A stretch of 64,000 bases of DNA from Rhodospirillaceae bacterium (GTDB lineage: Bacteria; Pseudomonadota; Alphaproteobacteria; DSM-16000; Inquilinaceae): positions 2,399,501 to 2,463,500 of the forward strand of contig JACKIH010000003.1 in assembly GCA_020638575.1 (NCBI GenBank), given 5' to 3'. The position numbers were made by a program, and so were the translations under genes. The number at the start of each line of letters is the position of its first letter. Position 1 is the first letter of the stretch. Below the pieces are notes generated by a model. The model was not told the origin of the DNA and did not search any database. It saw nothing but the letters and a program-made list of their open reading frames with translations. Below are positions 8,895 through 18,433 of this stretch, piece by piece.

Positions 8895-10541
8895 CTACTT
8901 GTTCGCCTTGTACCAGCCGATTAGCCCGTTGGTGGAGCTGTCGTGGCTGGTCACCGGGGCGTCGCCCGACAGCTCCGGCAAGATCGCCTTGGCGAGCTGC
9001 TTGCCCAGCTCCACGCCCCACTGGTCGAAGCTGTAGATGCCCCACACCACGCCCTGGACGAAGATCTTGTGCTCGTAGAGGGCGATCAGCATGCCCAGGC
9101 TTTCCGGCGTCACCTCGCCGAGCAGGATGGTATTGGTCGGCTTGTTGCCGGCGAACACCTTGTGGGGCAGCAGCGCGTCCAGCGCTTCGCCCGACATGCC
9201 GGAAGCCTCCAGCTCCGCCCGCGCTTCGGCGGCCGTCTTGCCGCGCATCAGCGCTTCGGTCTGGGCGAACACGTTGGACAACAGGATGGGGTGGTGATCG
9301 CCGATGGGGTTGTGGGTCTTCGCCGGGGCGATGAAATCGCAGGTGATGAGCCGCGTGCCCTGGTGGATGAGCTGGTAGAAGGCGTGCTGGCCGTTGGTGC
9401 CGGGCTCGCCGAACAGCACCGGGCCGGTGTGCCAGGAGACCGCGCGGCCGGCGCGCGACACCGACTTGCCGTTGCTCTCCATGTCCGCCTGCTGCAGGTA
9501 GGCGGGGAAGCGCGCCAGGTACTGGTCGTAGGGCAGCACGGCGTGGGCGTAGGCGCCCAGGAAGTTGTGGTACCAGATGCCGAACATGGCCATCAGCACC
9601 GGCATGTTGGTGCCGAGCGGCGCCGTGCGGAAATGCTCGTCCATGGCGTGGGCACCGGCGAGGAATTCCTCGAACCGGTCCATGCCGATGAGGATCGCCA
9701 CCGGCAAGCCGATGGCCGACCACACCGAATAGCGGCCGCCCACCCAATCCCAGAAGCCGAACATGTTGGCGGGGTCGATGCCGAAGGCCGTCACCGCCTT
9801 CTCGTTGGTCGACAGGGCGGCGAAATGCTTGGCGATGGCCGCTTCGGTGCCGCCCTTCTGGAGGAACCAGGAGCGCGCGGAATGGGCGTTGGTCAGGGTT
9901 TCCTGGGTGGTGAAGGTCTTCGACGCGATGAGGAACAGGGTGGTTTCCGGGTCCACCCGCTTCAGCACCTCGGCGATGTGGGTGCCGTCCACGTTGGACA
10001 CGAAATGGGCGGTGAGTTCCGGGTGGTGGTAGGGCCGCAGGGACTCCGCCACCATCACCGGCCCCAGGTCCGAACCGCCGATGCCGATGTTCACCACGTC
10101 GGTGATGCGCTTGCCGGTATGGCCGGTCCAGGTGCCGTCGCGCACCTGGTCGACGAAGCCGCGCATCTGCGCCAGCACCGCGTTCACGTCGGGCATCACG
10201 TCCTTGCCGTCCACCAGGATCGGCCGGTTGGAGCGGTTGCGCAGCGCGGTGTGCAGCACCGCGCGGCCTTCCGTACCGTTGATGATGTCGCCGGCGAACA
10301 TGCGGTCGCGCCACGCCTCCACGCCGGTTTCCTCGGCGAGTTGCAGCAGCAGGCGGCGGGTTTCCGTCGTCGCCAGGTTCTTGGAGTAGTCCAGCAGCAT
10401 CCCGCCCACTTCGACCGAGAAGGTGGCGAAGCGGCCGGGATCTTCGGCAAACAGCTCGCGCATATGGCGACCGGCGATGGTGCCGGCGTGCTCGGTCAAG
10501 GCGGACCAGGCAGACAACTCGGTGGGGCGGGTTTCGGTCAT
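8895..10541 (-). CDS. pgi: Glucose-6-phosphate isomerase
   Basis: This cytoplasmic enzyme interconverts glucose 6-phosphate and fructose 6-phosphate. At 548 residues it has the standard length of the long bacterial form. Seen motifs: VVNIGIGGSDLGPVMV (sugar-phosphate binding), the family signature WDWVGGRYSVWSAIGL, GQHAFYQLIHQG with the active-site His, and a C-terminal Lys near IYSFDQWGVELGKQLAK. The start at 10541 (MTETRPTEL) fits the family and has agagg 8 nt upstream; an in-frame upstream start exists but would add 40 residues without similarity. It is transcribed alone, upstream of the XRE regulator on the same strand with a 166-bp gap. Confidence 0.97.
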   Translation of the reverse strand: MTETRPTELSAWSALTEHAGTIAGRHMRELFAEDPGRFATFSVEVGGMLLDYSKNLATTETRRLLLQLAEETGVEAWRDRMFAGDIINGTEGRAVLHTALRNRSNRPILVDGKDVMPDVNAVLAQMRGFVDQVRDGTWTGHTGKRITDVVNIGIGGSDLGPVMVAESLRPYHHPELTAHFVSNVDGTHIAEVLKRVDPETTLFLIASKTFTTQETLTNAHSARSWFLQKGGTEAAIAKHFAALSTNEKAVTAFGIDPANMFGFWDWVGGRYSVWSAIGLPVAILIGMDRFEEFLAGAHAMDEHFRTAPLGTNMPVLMAMFGIWYHNFLGAYAHAVLPYDQYLARFPAYLQQADMESNGKSVSRAGRAVSWHTGPVLFGEPGTNGQHAFYQLIHQGTRLITCDFIAPAKTHNPIGDHHPILLSNVFAQTEALMRGKTAAEARAELEASGMSGEALDALLPHKVFAGNKPTNTILLGEVTPESLGMLIALYEHKIFVQGVVWGIYSFDQWGVELGKQLAKAILPELSGDAPVTSHDSSTNGLIGWYKANK

Positions 10542-10736
10542 GGCGGAGCCTCTCGCAGCGAACACGCCCGCCGGCCGGGCGCGACTAAGGCGCGAAATAC
10601 CATCAACGCCCGGCCCCTGGCCATGCGTTACCGCACGGGATGGGCGATTCCGCAGCGGCAATGGCCGGGAGACCCCGCGCCGCCATGCAGCGGCGGCGGC
10701 CGCCCGCGGACCGGCGGCGCTTGGCCGGAGAGGCGG

Positions 10737-11900
10737 CTATAGCTCGCTCTGCAAGCCGCGGCGCGGCACCCGTACGTCCCGGTGTACGTAGACGCAGATG
10801 ATGAACCCGTACGCCCCCATGGTCGCCAGCATCACCGTGCCGCCGTAGGAAATCAGCGGCAGTGGCACGCCGACCACCGGGATCAGGCCCATAACCATGG
10901 CCACATTGATGAACACGTACAGGAACAGGTTGAAGGACAGGCCGATGGCGAGGATACGCCCGAAATGCGTACGGCTGCGCAGGCCGATGATCACGCCGTA
11001 GAGGATGACGATCACAAACAGGCACAGCAGCGCCACGCCGCCGACCAGCCCGAACTCTTCGGCCAGCATGGTGAAGATGAAGTCGGTCTGGCGTTCCGGC
11101 AGGAAATTCAGGTGCGCCTGGGTGCCCTGGAGAAAGCCCTTGCCGAACAGCCCGCCGGAGCCCAGCGCGATCTGCGATTGCAGGATGTGGTAGCCGGCCC
11201 CCAGCGGGTCGCGCTCGGGATCGAGGAAGGTGAGGATGCGTTCGCGCTGGTAGTCGTGCAGCAGGGTCCAGGCCAACGGCACGGCCGCGGCGCCGAGGCC
11301 GATCACCACCAGGAACTTCCACAGCCGCACGCCGACCACGAAGAAGATGGCGCCGGCCACCATCATCAGCATCATGGCGGTGCCGAGATCGGGCTGGCGC
11401 AGCACCAGTCCCACCGGCAGCATCACAAGCGCGATGGGCACGATCAGCCGCGTCGGGTGGCCCACCTCCTCCAGCGTCGGCCCATGGAAGTACCGCGCCA
11501 GCGCCAGCACCACGGCGATTTTCATCAGTTCTGAGGGCTGCAGCTGGATGATCCCCAGGTCGATCCAGCGCTGCGCCCCCATGCCGACCACGCCCATGGC
11601 TTCCACCGCCACCAGCATCAGGAACGTGAACCCGTAGATGGCGTAGGCGAAGCGCATCCAGATACGCAGGTCGATCAGGGCCACCACGATCAGCACGGTC
11701 AGCCCGATGCCGTAGCGGATCGCCTGGCGCGAGGCCCAAGGCTCGAAGCTCCCCGATGCCGCCGAATACAGCATGGCGAGCCCGACGCCCGTCAACAGGG
11801 TCAGCAGCAGCACCAGGATCCAGTTGATGGACAGCAGCTTTTCGCCGAACGAAGGGCCTTCCTCGTCGCCCACATAGGTCAGCCGGTCGAGCAGGCTCAC
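10737..11900 (-). CDS. rodA: Rod-shape peptidoglycan polymerase (SEDS family)
   Basis: A 387-residue polytopic inner-membrane protein that polymerises lipid II glycan strands during cell elongation, working with PBP2. It shows about ten hydrophobic helices and the SEDS signatures SASGSFEPWASRQAIRYGIG, LQPSELMKIAVVLALARYF, QPDLGTAMMLMMVAGA and the late PLPLISYGGTVMLATMGAYG. The gene begins 4 nt after the mrdA stop, and the pair closes the mreB-mreC-mreD-mrdA-rodA cluster. Confidence 0.96.
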   Translation of the reverse strand: MSLLDRLTYVGDEEGPSFGEKLLSINWILVLLLTLLTGVGLAMLYSAASGSFEPWASRQAIRYGIGLTVLIVVALIDLRIWMRFAYAIYGFTFLMLVAVEAMGVVGMGAQRWIDLGIIQLQPSELMKIAVVLALARYFHGPTLEEVGHPTRLIVPIALVMLPVGLVLRQPDLGTAMMLMMVAGAIFFVVGVRLWKFLVVIGLGAAAVPLAWTLLHDYQRERILTFLDPERDPLGAGYHILQSQIALGSGGLFGKGFLQGTQAHLNFLPERQTDFIFTMLAEEFGLVGGVALLCLFVIVILYGVIIGLRSRTHFGRILAIGLSFNLFLYVFINVAMVMGLIPVVGVPLPLISYGGTVMLATMGAYGFIICVYVHRDVRVPRRGLQSEL

Positions 11901-11904
11901 GATC

Positions 11905-13794
11905 TTAGCCCTCCCCGGTCGGCGGCCCCAGGCCGGGGGTCGCCACCGTCTGTTCGGGCGTCAGCGGGCGGCCCGGCGCGCGGCGCTGGGTTTCCCACAG
12001 GAGGTCGCGGGCGATGGGGGCCGCCACCGCACTGCCGCCGCCGCCGTGCTCCACCACCACCGCCACGGCGTAGCGCGGCGCGTCCACCGGCGCAAAGCCG
12101 ACGAACAGCGCATGGTCGCGGTCGTCCCACGGCCGCTGGTCGTTGGGGATGATGCCGGTCATCCGCTCCGCCATGGTGATGCGGCGCACCTGCGAGGTGC
12201 CGGTCTTGCCGCCCATCTGCATGCCCTCTTCGGGGATCTGGGCGCCGCGCGCGGTGCCGCGGGGATCCGACGTCACGGCGATCATGCCGCGGGTGACTTC
12301 ACCCAGCCACAACGGGTCGATCCCCAGGTCCGGCGCCGGAGGGTCGACCGGCGCACCGTCCGGCCCGCCGACGCGCATGGCCAGGTGCGGGCGCACCGCC
12401 CGGCCGCCGTTGACCATGCGGGCGACCATGACGCAGAGCTGCAGCGGTGTCGCCAGTACGTAGCCCTGGCCGATGGAGGCCACCAGCGTCTCGCCCTGCT
12501 GCCACGGCCGGTCGAACTGGCGTTCCTTCCACGCACGGTTGGGCATCAGCCCGGTGCTTTCGTGGGGCAGATCGATACCCACGGGCGCGCCGATGCCGAA
12601 GCGGCTGGCCATCTCCGCGATGGTGTCGATGCCGATGCGCCGGGCGATGTCGTAGAAGAACACGTCGCAGCTCTGGGCCAACGCCTGGTTGAGGCCGAGC
12701 CGGCCGTGGCCCCAGTGGCGCCAGCAGTGGAAGCGGTGGTTGCCCAGGTCGAGATAGCCCGGACAGTAGACGCTGGCGTTGGGCCCGATCACGCCGCTTT
12801 CCAGGCCGGCCAGCGCCACCAGCATCTTGAAGGTGGAGCCGGGCGCGTACTGGCCGTTCACCGTCTTGTTGCTCAGCCGCCCGCGGGGATCGTCGCGCAG
12901 CGTCGCCCAGGTGGCGGAATCGATGCCCGTGGTGAACAGGTTGGGATCGAAGCTGGGATGCGACGCCATGGCGAAGATCTCGCCGGTGTGGATATCCATC
13001 ACCACGGCGGAGGCGCTCTCCTCCCCGGCCAGGCGGCGCTGGGCGTAGTCCTGCAAACCGATGTCGAGCGTGGTCTGCACCTGTGCGCCGGGCAGCCCCT
13101 CGTCGCGGGCAAGCTCGCGGATCACGCGGCCGACGGCGTTCACCTCCACCTGGCTGGTGCCGGCTTCGCCGCGCAGCTCGTGCTCGTATTCCCGCTCGAT
13201 GCCGGTCTTGCCGATGCGGAAGCCGGGCAGCGCCAGCACCGGGTCGCCGGTCATCTCGTTTTCCGAGACCGCACCGACATAGCCCAGCACATGCGCCGTC
13301 GCCTCCACATAGGGGTAGCGGCGCAGCTCGCCGACCTCGATGGAGAGACCCGGCAGCTCCGGCTGGTTGACCTCCAGGCGCGACACCTGGCGCCAGTTCA
13401 GGTTGTCGATCACGTTGACCGGCACGAAGGCCGGCCGCCGCTCCACATCGCGCAGCACCCGGCGGATATCGGCGTCGGACAGGTCGACGATGTCCGACAG
13501 CCGCGCCAGTGTGGTGTCCACATCGCCGCTCTGCTCGGCCACCATGACGACGCGGAAGTTCTGGTCGTTCACCGCCAGCGGCTCGCCGGTGCGGTCGACG
13601 ATGGTGCCGCGCGACGGCGCGATCAGCCGCACATTGATGCGGTTTTCCTCCGCCAGCATGGCGTAGCGCTCGCGCTCGGACACCTGGAGTACGTACATGC
13701 GCGCGCCCAGCACGCCGAACAGGCCGAGCTGCAAGCCGCCCAGTACCAGGGTGCGACGGGTCAGGCACCGGAAGCGTTCGACGTCACGGTCCAT
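11905..13794 (-). CDS. mrdA: Penicillin-binding protein 2
   Basis: A 629-residue class B transpeptidase that cross-links peptidoglycan in the lateral wall. There is one N-terminal membrane anchor (about 17-37), then a pedestal/dimerisation region (60-225) and the transpeptidase domain. Catalytic motifs are all present: S-x-x-K in YAPGSTFKMLVAL, S-x-N-type SCD in LAQSCDVFFYD, and KTG in GGKTGTSQVRR. The C-terminal tail is short and proline-rich. Its start overlaps the mreD end by 11 nt and rodA begins 4 nt after its stop, pointing to translational coupling. Confidence 0.96.
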   Translation of the reverse strand: MDRDVERFRCLTRRTLVLGGLQLGLFGVLGARMYVLQVSERERYAMLAEENRINVRLIAPSRGTIVDRTGEPLAVNDQNFRVVMVAEQSGDVDTTLARLSDIVDLSDADIRRVLRDVERRPAFVPVNVIDNLNWRQVSRLEVNQPELPGLSIEVGELRRYPYVEATAHVLGYVGAVSENEMTGDPVLALPGFRIGKTGIEREYEHELRGEAGTSQVEVNAVGRVIRELARDEGLPGAQVQTTLDIGLQDYAQRRLAGEESASAVVMDIHTGEIFAMASHPSFDPNLFTTGIDSATWATLRDDPRGRLSNKTVNGQYAPGSTFKMLVALAGLESGVIGPNASVYCPGYLDLGNHRFHCWRHWGHGRLGLNQALAQSCDVFFYDIARRIGIDTIAEMASRFGIGAPVGIDLPHESTGLMPNRAWKERQFDRPWQQGETLVASIGQGYVLATPLQLCVMVARMVNGGRAVRPHLAMRVGGPDGAPVDPPAPDLGIDPLWLGEVTRGMIAVTSDPRGTARGAQIPEEGMQMGGKTGTSQVRRITMAERMTGIIPNDQRPWDDRDHALFVGFAPVDAPRYAVAVVVEHGGGGSAVAAPIARDLLWETQRRAPGRPLTPEQTVATPGLGPPTGEG

Positions 13795-14326
13795 GGGACC
13801 TCCACAGCGACACCGAGCGGAGGAAGCCGCGCTGCACGGCCCCCAGCGTCCAGCCCACCAGCGGATAGGCGGCTCCGGTGAGAAGGGCGCGGAACACCGT
13901 CTGCTCCAGCGGCATCAGGTCCATGAAGTATAGCGAATAGACCAGCCATTCCACGGTGACGAAAGCGGTGGCGACGACCAGAAAGCCGCACCACAGCACC
14001 AGGAAGGAGCGCCCGGCCAGCAGGCGCTGGCGCCGGGCGAGCGGCACGTGGACGGCGAGGAACAGCAGCGAATGCACGCCCAGCGGCCCGCCGGTGAGCG
14101 TGTCGTGCAACAGGCCCACGGCGAACACCAGCGTGTACGGCATCAGGTCGGGCCGATGGATCGCCCAGTAGTAGATGGCCATCAGCGGCACCAGCGGGGC
14201 GATGGGCCCGAAATGGGGCATCTGCATCGGCACCACGGCGGCCAGCGTCAGCGCCACCGTGACGATGCCGGGGGTGCTGTGGCGGGCCGCCCGGTCCAGG
14301 CGCTGCCATGTGTTTTCGCCGAGCAT
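13784..14326 (-). CDS. mreD: Rod shape-determining protein MreD
   Basis: A 180-residue inner-membrane protein of the elongasome with five or six hydrophobic helices. The family features PDLMPYTLVFAVGLLHDTLTG and GPLGVHSLLFLAVH are clear. It overlaps mrdA by 11 nt downstream. Upstream, mreC is separated by 306 bp, unusually far for a pair that normally touches; a repeat-flanked element fills that gap. Confidence 0.92.
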   Translation of the reverse strand: MLGENTWQRLDRAARHSTPGIVTVALTLAAVVPMQMPHFGPIAPLVPLMAIYYWAIHRPDLMPYTLVFAVGLLHDTLTGGPLGVHSLLFLAVHVPLARRQRLLAGRSFLVLWCGFLVVATAFVTVEWLVYSLYFMDLMPLEQTVFRALLTGAAYPLVGWTLGAVQRGFLRSVSLWRSHGP

Positions 14327-14331
14327 GGCTG

Positions 14332-14605
14332 GCTAGGGTCCGGACTCAATTACCCCATGAGCCATGGCGGCTGGCAGCGTTCGGTCCCACACGGCGCCGA
14401 GCGCGCCGCGGTGCCTGTCCACCGCCGGTACCCGGTAACGCCGTGGGGCAGGACGCCGCCGCCGTCCAGGGGATTTGGCAGACGTCGGCCAGGTCTGCGT
14501 CGCTCATCGTCGAATATGCTCAGCATGTCCTTCCTCTTCGCTCCTGGTCCTGACCGACGTCTGCGCAAACCAATGGCCATGCGGCAATCGAGTCCGGTCC
14601 CTAGC
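14332..14605. mobile_element. MITE-like element with 22-bp inverted repeats between mreC and mreD
   Basis: The segment is bounded by imperfect inverted repeats, 14332-14353 and 14584-14605, matching at 19 of 22 positions (left arm begins GCTAGGGTCCGGACTC; the other, on the opposite strand, begins GCTAGGGACCGGACTC). Both ends contain CTAG, so the true ends may lie just inside a duplicated TA or CTAG target. The 230-bp interior has no credible gene. It accounts for nearly all of the spacer between mreC and mreD. A non-autonomous relic of a TA- or CTAG-targeting insertion sequence is the simplest reading. Confidence 0.65.
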
Positions 14606-14632
14606 GCTCCCGCCGCGGCGCGCCGCGCGGCC

Positions 14633-15466
14633 TCATCGCGGCGGCAGCGGGGCCGGCCGCATCGTGCTGTCGGCGATGAAGCCGCTGAAGTCGACGATGC
14701 GCACGTATTCCAGGCGCGTCAGGTCCTCGAAGAGCTGCACGCGCACCACGCCATCGCGCACCGATTCCACCATCCCCACCGGCAGGCCGGGCGGGAACAT
14801 GCCGCCGTTGCCCGATGTGGTGATGCGGTCGCCCACCTGCACGTCGTGGTCGGCCACCAGGTGGAACAGGCGCGGCCGTTCGGTGTTGTCGCCGCCCAGC
14901 ACCGCGCGGATGCGCGAGTCCGACACCACCACCGGCACCCGCGCGTTCAGGTCGGTCAGCAGCAGCACGCGGGCCGAGCGCTCGCCGGTTTGCACGATGC
15001 GGCCCACCAGGCCGCGCGCGCCCAGCACCGCCTGGCCGTCGGCGATGCCGTGGCGGCTGCCCAGGTTGATGGCCAGGCTGCGCACGAAGCTGCCCGACTG
15101 GTCGGCGATCACGCGCGCGCTGATGAAGGAATGGGGCACCGCCGGCTGGAAATTGGTGAGCGCGCGCAGCGAGGCGTTCTCTTCCTCCAGCCGGTAGGCG
15201 GCATCGCGGAAATAGACCAGTGCGGTGTTTTCCGCGCGCAGCCGGGCGTTTTCCTCGCGCAGGTCCACCAGGCTTTCCGCTTCGTCCACCAGGCTCGACA
15301 CGGTGGCGGCCGGCTGGGAGACGGCATCGAGGATCGGCGCCACCGCATCGGTGACGCGGGCGCGCAGGTTGTCCACCAGCACGGCGTCGATCTTGCCCAG
15401 CATCATCAGCGCGATGGCACCCACCGTCAGCACCAGCAATGAGAAACGCTGGGCCATCGCCCGCAT
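14633..15466 (-). CDS. mreC: Rod shape-determining protein MreC
   Basis: A 277-residue periplasmic scaffold of the elongasome anchored by one N-terminal helix (about 8-28). A coiled coil follows (about 55-95, SSLVDEAESLVDLREENARL), then the two-lobed beta domain with VIADQSGSFVRSLAINLGS, VGRIVQTGERSARVLLLTD and GDRITTSGNGGMFPPGLPVG. Residues upstream of the ATG at 15466 stay in frame and read as a proline-rich MreC-like leader (RPPPPVSTRPRPTARIAA) behind a good ribosome site but without a normal start codon, so the true N-terminus may be longer. It lies between mreB and mreD. Confidence 0.93.
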   Translation of the reverse strand: MRAMAQRFSLLVLTVGAIALMMLGKIDAVLVDNLRARVTDAVAPILDAVSQPAATVSSLVDEAESLVDLREENARLRAENTALVYFRDAAYRLEEENASLRALTNFQPAVPHSFISARVIADQSGSFVRSLAINLGSRHGIADGQAVLGARGLVGRIVQTGERSARVLLLTDLNARVPVVVSDSRIRAVLGGDNTERPRLFHLVADHDVQVGDRITTSGNGGMFPPGLPVGMVESVRDGVVRVQLFEDLTRLEYVRIVDFSGFIADSTMRPAPLPPR

Positions 15467-15655
15467 GGCGGCGATGCGGGCGGTCGGACGCGGCCGGGTG
15501 GAAACGGGCGGTGGCGGACGCGTGGCGAGCCTCCCTCGGGCGGCGGTCGGCCTCTGCCGAACGGCGCGTCGGCCGGACGATGCCCAGTCGTCGGCCGAAC
15601 TTCCAAATCAATCCGTGATTCGCCTCAAGCTTATCACACGGACGGGTCAGTACAT

Positions 15656-16696
15656 TCAGTACATATTGATCAGGACGGTCTTAAGAACCTTGATCTCTTC
15701 CAAGGCGCGGCCGGTCCCCAGGGCGACGCAGGACAAGGGATCGTCGGCGATCGACACCGGCAGGCCGGTGGCCCGGCGCAGCACGTGGTCGAGATTGCCG
15801 AGCAGCGCACCGCCGCCGGTCAAGACGATGCCCTTGTCGACGATGTCCGCGGCCAGTTCCGGAGCGGTGTGCTCCAGCGCCACCTTCACCGCCTCCACGA
15901 TGGCCGACACGGGCTCCGCCAGGCTTTCCGCCACCTGGCGTTCGGAGATGATCAACTCCTTGGGCACGCCGTTCATCAGGTCGCGGCCCTTGATCTCCAT
16001 GGACATGCCGTCGCCGTCGTCGGGCGGGCAGGCGGAGCCGATTTCCTTCTTGATGCGTTCCGCCGACCCTTCGCCCACCAGCAGGTTATGGTTGCGGCGG
16101 ATATAGGCGATGATGCTCTCGTCCATCTTGTCGCCGCCGACGCGCACCGAGCGGGAATAGACGATGCCGCCGAGCGACAGCACGGCCACCTCGGTGGTGC
16201 CGCCGCCGATGTCCACCACCATGGAGCCGGTGGGCTCGGTGACCGGCAGGCCGGCGCCGATGGCCGCGGCCATGGGCTCTTCGATCAGCAGCACCTTGCG
16301 GGCGCCAGCCGACTCGGCCGATTCCTGGATGGCGCGGCGCTCCACCGCCGTGGAGCCCGACGGCACGCAGATGATCACCTGCGGGCTGGCGAAGCTGCGC
16401 CGGTTGTGCACCTTGCGGATGAAGTGCTTGATCATCTCCTCCGCCACCTCGAAATCGGCGATGACGCCGTCGCGCAGGGGGCGGATAGCCTGGATGTTGC
16501 CCGGCGTGCGGCCGAGCATCTGCTTGCCCTCGTCGCCGACGGCGAGCACCTGCCTCTTGCCTTTCACGGTGGCAATGGCGACAACCGAAGGCTCATTGAG
16601 GACGATGCCCTGGCCCTTGACGTAGACCAGGGTGTTGGCCGTGCCCAGGTCAATGGCCATGTCGGCGGACAGAAAGCCCAGAAGCTTTGAGAACAT
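15656..16696 (-). CDS. mreB: Rod shape-determining actin homologue MreB
   Basis: A 346-residue cytoplasmic actin-like ATPase that forms membrane-bound filaments and guides cell-wall elongation. Start MFSKLLGFLSADMAIDLG has the usual N-terminal amphipathic segment. Phosphate 1 is DLGTANTLVYVKGQGIV, phosphate 2 is MVVDIGGGTTEVAVLS and the adenosine motif is GIVLTGGGALLGNLD. The start at 16696 gives the standard length (345-347); a longer in-frame start at 16792 would run into the divergent gene's leader. It is the first gene of the mreBCD-mrdA-rodA cluster, 189 bp before mreC. Confidence 0.97.
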   Translation of the reverse strand: MFSKLLGFLSADMAIDLGTANTLVYVKGQGIVLNEPSVVAIATVKGKRQVLAVGDEGKQMLGRTPGNIQAIRPLRDGVIADFEVAEEMIKHFIRKVHNRRSFASPQVIICVPSGSTAVERRAIQESAESAGARKVLLIEEPMAAAIGAGLPVTEPTGSMVVDIGGGTTEVAVLSLGGIVYSRSVRVGGDKMDESIIAYIRRNHNLLVGEGSAERIKKEIGSACPPDDGDGMSMEIKGRDLMNGVPKELIISERQVAESLAEPVSAIVEAVKVALEHTAPELAADIVDKGIVLTGGGALLGNLDHVLRRATGLPVSIADDPLSCVALGTGRALEEIKVLKTVLINMY

Positions 16697-16757
16697 AGAA
16701 GCCGTCTTGCCCTCGGCGTCGGGGAGGGCCGGCTCCTGCCGGCCAAAGCTTAAGCGT

Positions 16758-17321
16758 ATGGCACGATGGGATAGAGCACCGGCGCTCCGCACTCAAGCAC
16801 CGAAATCGCCGGTGCGGTGTCGGCGTTTGTGGATGGGCCTTCTGGCCGCTTTCGTCTGGGCAGCCACGGCGGCATGGCCGCCTGTGCCGGCACAGGCGGA
16901 GACCCGCATGGACGAGGTCTTCCCCACCATCACCGGCGGCGAGCTGCGGGCGCTCATGCGCGAGGTCGGCTACGAGGCGCGGCTGATCGATACCGCCGCC
17001 GGCACGCCGCTGATCCAGACCGAGCTGGACGGTATCGCGTTCTCCGTCTTCCTCTACGACTGCCGCGGCGGCGAGCCCATGGCCTGTGGCGGCTTCGGCT
17101 TTTCCGCCGGGTTCGACATGCCGGGCCAGGTGGACGCGACGCAGTTGTCCGGCTGGAACCGCCAGCGCCGCTTCGGCGTGGCCTTCGCCGACGACCACGG
17201 CATCTACCTGTCGATGAACGTCAACATCGAAGGCGGCGTCACCCGCGCCAATATCGAGGACACGCTGCAGCTCTGGGAACAGGCCCTGCTAGATTTCGCC
17301 GGCTATATCGGCTGGCGGTGA
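16758..17321 (+). CDS. Exported YbjN-domain protein
   Basis: A protein of 187 residues from the ATG at 16758, or 162 from the ATG at 16833; both keep a signal peptide (LLAAFVWAATAAWPPVPAQAE, cut after AQA). The mature part is a YbjN-type domain: short helix-strand units with ITGGELRALMREVGYEARL, ETELDGIAFSVFLYDC-like core and RRFGVAFADDHGIYLSMNV. YbjN proteins resemble type III secretion chaperone folds, but their role is poorly defined. The gene is divergent from mreB, with 61-136 bp between starts. Confidence 0.75.
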   Translation: MARWDRAPALRTQAPKSPVRCRRLWMGLLAAFVWAATAAWPPVPAQAETRMDEVFPTITGGELRALMREVGYEARLIDTAAGTPLIQTELDGIAFSVFLYDCRGGEPMACGGFGFSAGFDMPGQVDATQLSGWNRQRRFGVAFADDHGIYLSMNVNIEGGVTRANIEDTLQLWEQALLDFAGYIGWR

Positions 17322-17575
17322 GGCGGGAGCCGGGGATCGGGACCCGGGACCCGGGAAGACCTGTGTCGCCTACTGTGGCCGGTACTTGAACAGCACATGG
17401 GCGGCAAATGCCCGGCGGTCCTTCAGCGCGACAGAGGTGAATTGCCGGATGGCATCGTCCGCCGCCTTTCCGGAACCGTCACAGGGCCGGTCCGTCCAAT
17501 CAAGCGATCATATGGGCGGTTTTGGCCGGCTGGAAAAGCGGACGTCCACCCTCGGTTCGGGACCCGGCCGACCCC

Positions 17576-18193
17576 TCACCCCGGCCGGGGGGCGATTGCC
17601 AGCAGGGCGCCGAAGGCCACCATGCCGGCGCCCGACGCGCGGTTGAGCCAGTGCAGCCGCCCCGCCGCGGCGCGGGCGAAGAAGCGGCCCGCGGTGGCGT
17701 AGAGCGTCAGGGCCACCGTCTCCAGCACCAGGAACACCGAGGCCACCACCAGGAAGCTCGGCCAGTAGTTGGCGGGGTCGAGGAACTGCGGCAGCACCGC
17801 GGTGAAGATCACGATCGCCTTGGGGTTGCTGATGGCCACCAGAAATTCCTGGCGGAAGCCGGCCGCCCGGGTGGGCCGCAGCATCGCCAGGGCGGCCACC
17901 CCGGTGGCGCGCGGCGTGCGCAACAGCTTGATGCCGAGCCAGATCAGGTAGGCGGCCCCCAGGATCTTCACCACGTGGAAGGCCACCGCGGAGGTGGCGA
18001 GCAGCACCCCCAGCCCGGCGGCACTCACCGCCATCATCGGCCCGTAGGCGATGAGTCGGCCGATGCCCGCCAGCATGGCAAAGCCGATGCTCGCCCGCGC
18101 CCCGTTGGTCATGGACAGCAGGTTGCTTGGCCCGAAGGTCATGTTGAGAGCGAAGCAGACCGGGATGAACAGCAGCAGGGCGTGGAGCGACAC
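17576..18193 (-). CDS. LysE/RhtB-family amino acid exporter
   Basis: A 205-residue inner-membrane protein with about six hydrophobic helices. The family signature is near the N-terminus (NMTFGPSNLLSMTNGARAS, equivalent to the G-P-(G/N) motif), and the mid-protein KILGAAYLIWLGIKLLR and FLVAISNPKAIVIFTAVLPQF are typical. Substrate is unknown. It is divergent from a second LysE-family gene with 240 bp between. The 254-bp convergent gap to the YbjN gene (17322-17575) shows only a short gggaccc tandem and nothing I can name. Confidence 0.88.
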   Translation of the reverse strand: MSLHALLLFIPVCFALNMTFGPSNLLSMTNGARASIGFAMLAGIGRLIAYGPMMAVSAAGLGVLLATSAVAFHVVKILGAAYLIWLGIKLLRTPRATGVAALAMLRPTRAAGFRQEFLVAISNPKAIVIFTAVLPQFLDPANYWPSFLVVASVFLVLETVALTLYATAGRFFARAAAGRLHWLNRASGAGMVAFGALLAIAPRPG

Positions 18194-18433
18194 GAAGACG
18201 GTCCTTCAAGGAGGATGGCCCAGAAGGGGCGTCGGCGCACCCCGTCGGCCGGGCCGAACGCCGCCACCCTACAAAGCCGCAAGGCCATCGCACCATCGCT
18301 TTCGCGGTGCCGGGACCGGCCGGCCGCGGGTGCCGACGCCGGGTCTGCAGTGCGGTCGCCGAAGGCCGTTGAACCGGCCGCCGCCGGCCCACATAGTCGT
18401 GGCAGGAATGCCCCCCGCACAGGCGCATCGGCC

